Positions 61,746 to 64,000 of a stretch of 64,000 bases of DNA are shown here, piece by piece (position 1 is the stretch's first letter; every line of letters starts with the position of its first letter). Where the stretch lies: NCBI GenBank assembly GCA_035341665.1, contig DAOQVR010000001.1:248001-312000 (forward strand). The letters run 5' to 3'. The notes beneath the pieces are model-generated. The model was given only the letters and a program-made list of their open reading frames with translations, did not search any database and was not told where the DNA came from. Position numbers and translations under genes: made by a program. This DNA is from DAOQVR01 sp035341665. GTDB lineage: Bacteria; Chloroflexota; Anaerolineae; JAAYZQ01.

Positions 61746-64000
61746 TCAATTGGCTGGCTCCCTCTTCACCAGTTCGTAGAGCCACCCAACCTCGCGGCCT
61801 GATGCACCGAACAAAGGAATGGCCAGGGGCTCGATTGGCACCAATCGAAAGGTGCCGCGTTGCCTCATCACAAAGTCGGCCATCAGGTCACCGTCATCGA
61901 GAAGATAGATGGACCGCGAGTTCGACGACATCGCGTCTACGAAAGCGCGCCAATCGTCATCGCTCCAGCTCTCGTAGGGCCTGATCGACTGCCGGCCACT
62001 GTACATTGTCACTGCACCTGCGTTGAGCGAAGCTCCGATCACAGACCCGGGGGGTGTCAGCTCTGCCAGTCGATCGAAGGCCGCGCGCTGGTCGGGCCGC
62101 ACGTAGCCAAACGACGCCCAGCCTGGCCGGAAAGCGTCATCAATCATGGTCCATCTTGCCATAGCCAGCGCCAGCATGGTCGCGGCAATCGCGATGGGAC
62201 TCAAGGCGGCCGGGCCGAGGCGCAGGGGCTGCTGCGAGTGAGTCGAGTAGGCGCGAGCGCTCCGAATGAGGCTCACAGCACCGTAGCCGACAAAGAGGTT
62301 GACCAGTGGAAAGAGCGACAGGAGGTCGCGGAGCCTTAGGAAGCGATACGTAAGGTGAACGAGAAGGACAGAACCAACGGCCAACGCCAGCACGACCAGG
62401 GATCGGCGATTGACGCGTACCAGTGCCAGGCTACCCACGAGGGCAAAGGGGAATAGGTACCCCCACTCAGCTGCGACCAATGCTTCGCGTAGAGCCTGGA
62501 TGGAGACCGGCCCGATGTTCCGCAGAGCCATGGCTGGCAACTCGGTGGTCTCCGTGGCAAACATGCCGCCAAATACCCGCCACCTATAGAGGGTGTCAGG
62601 GATAGCCATGAGGAGGGCAGACGCTGAAAAGAGCGCGAGGGGCCATAGGCGTCCAATTGGCGTGAACACTCTTCTGGCATGTCCCGGCAGCCTGGGCTTC
62701 AGCGCGGCACTTGAGAGCCAGAGTCCCAGAGAAATAGGCAGGAGTAGGACCAGCTGCGTATGGCGTACCCAATAGCACCAGGCGAACGACACGCCGCCCA
62801 GGACCAGCTCCAGGGCTGCCCGGCCTGGTTCTTGTTCCAGCCGGCGCATGGCGCGCAGGCAGAACAGGATCGTCAGGATGGTGAAGAGCTGCGCCGCTGC
62901 GTCAGCCATGGGTACCAGAAGGCGATCCACATGCTCTGGGGATGTGGCAGTGAGTGCGACGGTGAGGGCCGCTGCCGCGAAACGCACCGGTCTGGGTTCG
63001 TCGCGCAGGACCTCCAAGGCAAGGAGGGCAGTGGCGAACAGTGCCACGAGGGCGGTTACGGGAGTGGTGACATAAAGTCCAGCCTCTCCGAAGAGGCGAT
63101 AACCAGCCGCCAGAAGTACCGAGGCACCAGTCGCCCATACGGTTGCTGCGTCGCCAAGAGGACCTACGGGCAGGTGGTATCCGACGGGGAACAGTGGGCC
63201 CCAGGCAATGCCGAGTGGGCGCACCTCGGGGAAGAGGGAAAAGCGATGCAGGAGAGTGCCTCGGTTCGCCAAGTCGACCGCCATCTGAGCGTACGCATAC
63301 GGATCGCTGCCTGTTGCTCCATGGGTTCGCTTGCCCAGGTAGGTTGCGACTGCCCAGGCGGAGGTGAGAAGCATCCCCAGCAACACAACCCATTGCCAGG
63401 CTCGCAGGGCCGGGAGTCGCCGTTGTGCCCAGCCGTCTGGCCCCACCGGCGGATACGTGGCCTGCGATGCGTACAGCTGGCACAGGATGGAATACGCGGC
63501 ACAGGCAAGCAGGATGCCATCCAGATAGAAGAATGAGGTCATGGGGTTCGGAAAGGATCGGCCCTGCCAGCCGACAACGGTGATTCCCATGCTGTGGTAG
63601 GCGGCTGTGGCGAGGGCGACCAGGTAACCGCCGATCAGAGGTGTCAGTGCCCGGAGCGAAATGCGATTGCCTTCGAGCAGGCCTCGGAGCTGCGGAATTG
63701 CGAGAAGGGCAAGCACGGCGGGGGCAAGCCACTCGGGCAGCCCGAATCTGGTCTTGAGTACAAAGGCCGTACCGGCCACGTGCAGAGCGATGCCGACGGC
63801 CAAGCCTGCACTTCGCGCGCACCCCTGGCGGCGTGCGGCGGACCTACCCTCCGTGGCAGCAGGCGGCTCGCTAAATCGGAGATTCTCCCTGGCGGGAAGC
63901 AGAGCCAAGATGCGCAGCTGCTCACTCAGCCAGGTCGGTATGCTTCGTCGGCGAGCCTGGTGCAGGCAGAAGCCCGAGAGGGCCAGTGCAGCAAGGAAGG
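61746..64000 (-). CDS. Large GT-39/PMT-like polytopic membrane protein (start beyond right edge)
   Basis: At least 751 residues and open at the window edge. Around a dozen transmembrane segments and an extracellular C-terminal domain (ELTPPGSVIGASLNAGAVTM, SWSDDDWRAFVDAMSSNSRS) match the ArnT/PMT-like (GT-C) layout, in which the first periplasmic loop usually carries acidic residues; TGSDPYAYAQMAVDLANRGT is such a loop. The frame stays open upstream of the only visible TTG start and encodes a further hydrophobic helix (FLAALALSGFCLHQ), so the true start probably lies outside the window. It probably moves sugars to the cell surface with the next gene; this is inference. Confidence 0.8.
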   Translation of the reverse strand, partial: FLAALALSGFCLHQARRRSIPTWLSEQLRILALLPARENLRFSEPPAATEGRSAARRQGCARSAGLAVGIALHVAGTAFVLKTRFGLPEWLAPAVLALLAIPQLRGLLEGNRISLRALTPLIGGYLVALATAAYHSMGITVVGWQGRSFPNPMTSFFYLDGILLACAAYSILCQLYASQATYPPVGPDGWAQRRLPALRAWQWVVLLGMLLTSAWAVATYLGKRTHGATGSDPYAYAQMAVDLANRGTLLHRFSLFPEVRPLGIAWGPLFPVGYHLPVGPLGDAATVWATGASVLLAAGYRLFGEAGLYVTTPVTALVALFATALLALEVLRDEPRPVRFAAAALTVALTATSPEHVDRLLVPMADAAAQLFTILTILFCLRAMRRLEQEPGRAALELVLGGVSFAWCYWVRHTQLVLLLPISLGLWLSSAALKPRLPGHARRVFTPIGRLWPLALFSASALLMAIPDTLYRWRVFGGMFATETTELPAMALRNIGPVSIQALREALVAAEWGYLFPFALVGSLALVRVNRRSLVVLALAVGSVLLVHLTYRFLRLRDLLSLFPLVNLFVGYGAVSLIRSARAYSTHSQQPLRLGPAALSPIAIAATMLALAMARWTMIDDAFRPGWASFGYVRPDQRAAFDRLAELTPPGSVIGASLNAGAVTMYSGRQSIRPYESWSDDDWRAFVDAMSSNSRSIYLLDDGDLMADFVMRQRGTFRLVPIEPLAIPLFGASGREVGWLYELVKREPAN

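Noticed and set aside
1..64000. CRISPR arrays, insertion sequences, prophage or integrase genes
   Set aside because: No regularly spaced repeats, transposase, integrase or attachment-site duplication was found on either strand.

Overview
The window looks like chromosomal DNA from a GC-rich, probably anaerobic bacterium. The gene repertoire points to the Chloroflexota (Anaerolineae-like): an FMN-riboswitch-controlled RibXY-type riboflavin ABC transporter, a T-box in front of pheST, LexA sites of the CGAAC-N4-GTTCG type, a tungsten aldehyde:ferredoxin oxidoreductase, pyruvate phosphate dikinase, Fe-S aldo/keto reductase, and several families I know mainly from that phylum. The lineage call is inference from gene content, not from a marker search. 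I see no phage, transposon, CRISPR array or plasmid feature; gene density is high and most intergenic gaps are short.

Layout. 1-4.4 kb: mutL (cut by the left edge, minus strand), then a promoter, FMN riboswitch and terminator driving a three-gene riboflavin-type ABC transporter, then a small YtxH-like gene. 4.5-13.5 kb (minus): phosphodiesterase-like protein, ppdK, DinB-fold protein, ferredoxin-type aldo/keto reductase, uvrA. 13.7-20.2 kb (plus): T-box-pheS-pheT, then a STAND-type ATPase fused to a membrane segment and a beta-propeller. 20.3-24.7 kb: radical SAM gene (minus) and a CMD-SRAP-MoaD-AOR operon (plus). 24.7-28.3 kb (minus): uvrB with a near-perfect LexA operator, and a MATE-like transporter. 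28.3-33.0 kb: a catabolic cluster of class V aminotransferase, beta-keto acid cleavage enzyme and class III aminotransferase, convergent with threonine aldolase. 33.2-41.7 kb: minimal metallopeptidase, enolase-superfamily epimerase, GH31 and GH38 glycosidases, nitroreductase. 42-48 kb: PP2C phosphatase, a three-domain cNMP-AckA-PduL fusion, queG, tRNA-Arg(TCG) and a short GH3-like acyl-adenylating protein. 48.2-53.7 kb (minus): a LiaF-like membrane protein and a six-gene unit DUF350-DUF2007-dinB-yigZ-patB-MFS. 53.9-56.0 kb: a two-gene operon of unknown function. 56-64 kb: ParB-like protein, a 43-residue membrane protein, scpB, a lipoprotein, an Asp23/AmaP-like protein and two large polytopic membrane proteins, the last cut by the right edge.

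Themes. DNA maintenance is well represented (mutL, uvrA, uvrB, Pol IV, SRAP, scpB), and two of these genes carry sequence evidence for SOS control. Fermentative energy metabolism is suggested by ppdK, AOR with a MoaD partner, and a single polypeptide that could turn acetyl-CoA into acetate plus ATP. RNA-based control is visible at two operons (FMN riboswitch, T-box).

The most notable items are the cNMP-AckA-PduL fusion, with altered residues in the kinase and regulatory domains, and the uncharacterised 53.9-56.0 kb gene pair. The LexA operators, the short GH3 protein next to a tRNA gene, the GH31 enzyme with a large extra C-terminus and the unannotated 43-residue membrane protein downstream of scpB also merit checking.
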